DNA of 64,000 nucleotides from Alteromonas aestuariivivens (lineage in GTDB: Bacteria; Pseudomonadota; Gammaproteobacteria; Enterobacterales; Alteromonadaceae), in the NCBI RefSeq assembly GCF_003367475.1, contig NZ_QRHA01000002.1, positions 248,001 to 312,000 of the forward strand, read 5' to 3'. Positions within the stretch are counted from its first letter, which is position 1. Every line of letters starts with the position of its first letter. Positions 63,315-64,000 of this stretch are shown here, one piece after another. A model generated the notes under the pieces. That model saw only the letters and a program-made list of their open reading frames with translations. It was not told the DNA's origin and did not search any database. A program made the position numbers and the translations under genes.

Positions 63315-64000
63315 CCAGCTGGTCGGAGACACTGCAGAGAAAGTGGGATGGTGTTCTGCTTCGGGGCCTGAATCTGGCCAGTCAGTTGAGTCGCCGGCGA
63401 TTTGTGCCCAATAGTGTGCTGCTGATGTCCTATCCCCGAAGTGGTTCTTCCTGGGTAGGGAAGGTACTTGCGACGTCAGAACAATTTGCCTATCTGCGGG
63501 AACCCGTGACCCAGCCTTACCTGAAAGTGCATCGGGGTGTGCATGCGCTGGTGGATCCCAAATCCGATCCATACACGCTGCGGGTATATAGCCGGCTTGC
63601 AGAGCAGGCTTTTAGCGGAGTTCCAAGTACCCATTACGGTGTGGTTGATAACAAGAAGGATTTTTGGCCCTTCTTTTATTCAACGGCTGCAGACACTTTG
63701 CTAATCAAAGAGGTCAATCCCCGTGCAATACCCCTCTTTTGCGAAAACTATCAGCCATTCGTCATTTTACTGATGCGACATCCTGCAGCGGTGGCCCTGA
63801 GTTTCAGTCAGAAAGGATGGCTCGAGAAATCAGATGCTCAGGCAAGCAATGATCTTAATCTGCATCTGGATAAATGGGGGAAATTTGGATTTGCTTACGG
63901 AGAGTGCCTGTACAGAGGGCAAAGCTATTTAGATAGGTATCCGGCCCATTGCATTGTCAGATATGAAGATCTTGCCTTTCAACCTGAACGACAGTTTATG
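63311..64000 (+). CDS. PAPS-dependent sulfotransferase, locus B (second, runs off the window)
   Basis: The ATG at 63311 overlaps the preceding stop by 4 bp, and the frame is open through 64000 (230 codons), so the 3' end is missing. The phosphosulfate loop is LLMSYPRSGSSWVGKVL near residues 38-54, and the 3'-phosphate motif VILLMRHPAAVALSFSQKGW lies near 155-175. It differs clearly from the sulfotransferase just upstream, so the pair is not a recent duplication; two positions of the polymer may be sulfated. Confidence 0.88.
   Translation, partial: MTSWSETLQRKWDGVLLRGLNLASQLSRRRFVPNSVLLMSYPRSGSSWVGKVLATSEQFAYLREPVTQPYLKVHRGVHALVDPKSDPYTLRVYSRLAEQAFSGVPSTHYGVVDNKKDFWPFFYSTAADTLLIKEVNPRAIPLFCENYQPFVILLMRHPAAVALSFSQKGWLEKSDAQASNDLNLHLDKWGKFGFAYGECLYRGQSYLDRYPAHCIVRYEDLAFQPERQFM

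Overview
The window is about 64 kb of chromosome from a Gram-negative, most likely marine, gammaproteobacterium. Support comes from the type-A RNase P RNA, an OxyR with the two peroxide-sensing cysteines, an epd-pgk-aldolase set next to metK, the long forms of PstC and PstA seen in marine gammaproteobacteria, AsmA and UspE homologues, and several sulfotransferases beside polysaccharide genes. No tRNA, rRNA operon, prophage or CRISPR array was seen.

Layout. (1) 1-1178: the 3' part of a YebC-family gene, a 267-bp MITE-like palindromic element, a terminator, and rnpB. (2) About 1180-21387: exopolysaccharide (EPS) locus A. It holds a long leader, a WcaJ-type initiating sugar-phosphate transferase, glycosyltransferases, GDP-fucose synthesis (gmd, fcl), an outer-membrane beta-barrel, a short OPX export protein, a Wzc-type tyrosine autokinase, a WcaF-like acetyltransferase, a flippase and a polymerase. 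It ends with a two-gene module: an NRPS-like A-T-TE enzyme and a 4-hydroxyphenylpyruvate dioxygenase. A secreted GH71-like protein faces it convergently. (3) 23986-28311: AsmA-like protein, sulfotransferase, DEDD-type exonuclease, small secreted protein. (4) 28533-33311: metK with a MetJ-like operator array, then epd, pgk and a class I aldolase. (5) 33400-44611: a phosphate and polyphosphate island (ppx, ppk, GcvR-like ACT protein, pstC-pstA-pstB-phoU, pit) with Pho-box-like sites before ppk and pit. (6) 44657-48995: uspE, oxyR and an ECF sigma operon. (7) 49556-64000: EPS locus B, with an orphan transglutaminase-like (lasso B2-like) protein, a second WcaJ, a second beta-barrel/OPX/Wzc set, a CpsB-type phosphatase, a polymerase or ligase, three glycosyltransferases and two sulfotransferases. 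The last of these runs off the window.

How the genes work together. Each EPS locus appears to code for a full Wzx/Wzy-type route. WcaJ loads the first sugar on undecaprenyl phosphate, the glycosyltransferases extend it, and the flippase and polymerase move and polymerise the repeat (no flippase is seen yet in locus B). Wzc controls chain length, and export uses a short OPX protein apparently paired with a separate beta-barrel. Locus A probably makes a fucose-containing, acetylated polymer; locus B probably a sulfated one. The A-T-TE/HPPD pair at the end of locus A is the least explained and most interesting part. The A domain lacks the Asp that binds the amino group of amino acids, so a keto or aryl acid from tyrosine catabolism is a reasonable substrate guess. 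All assignments come from reading motifs by eye; no database search was possible.
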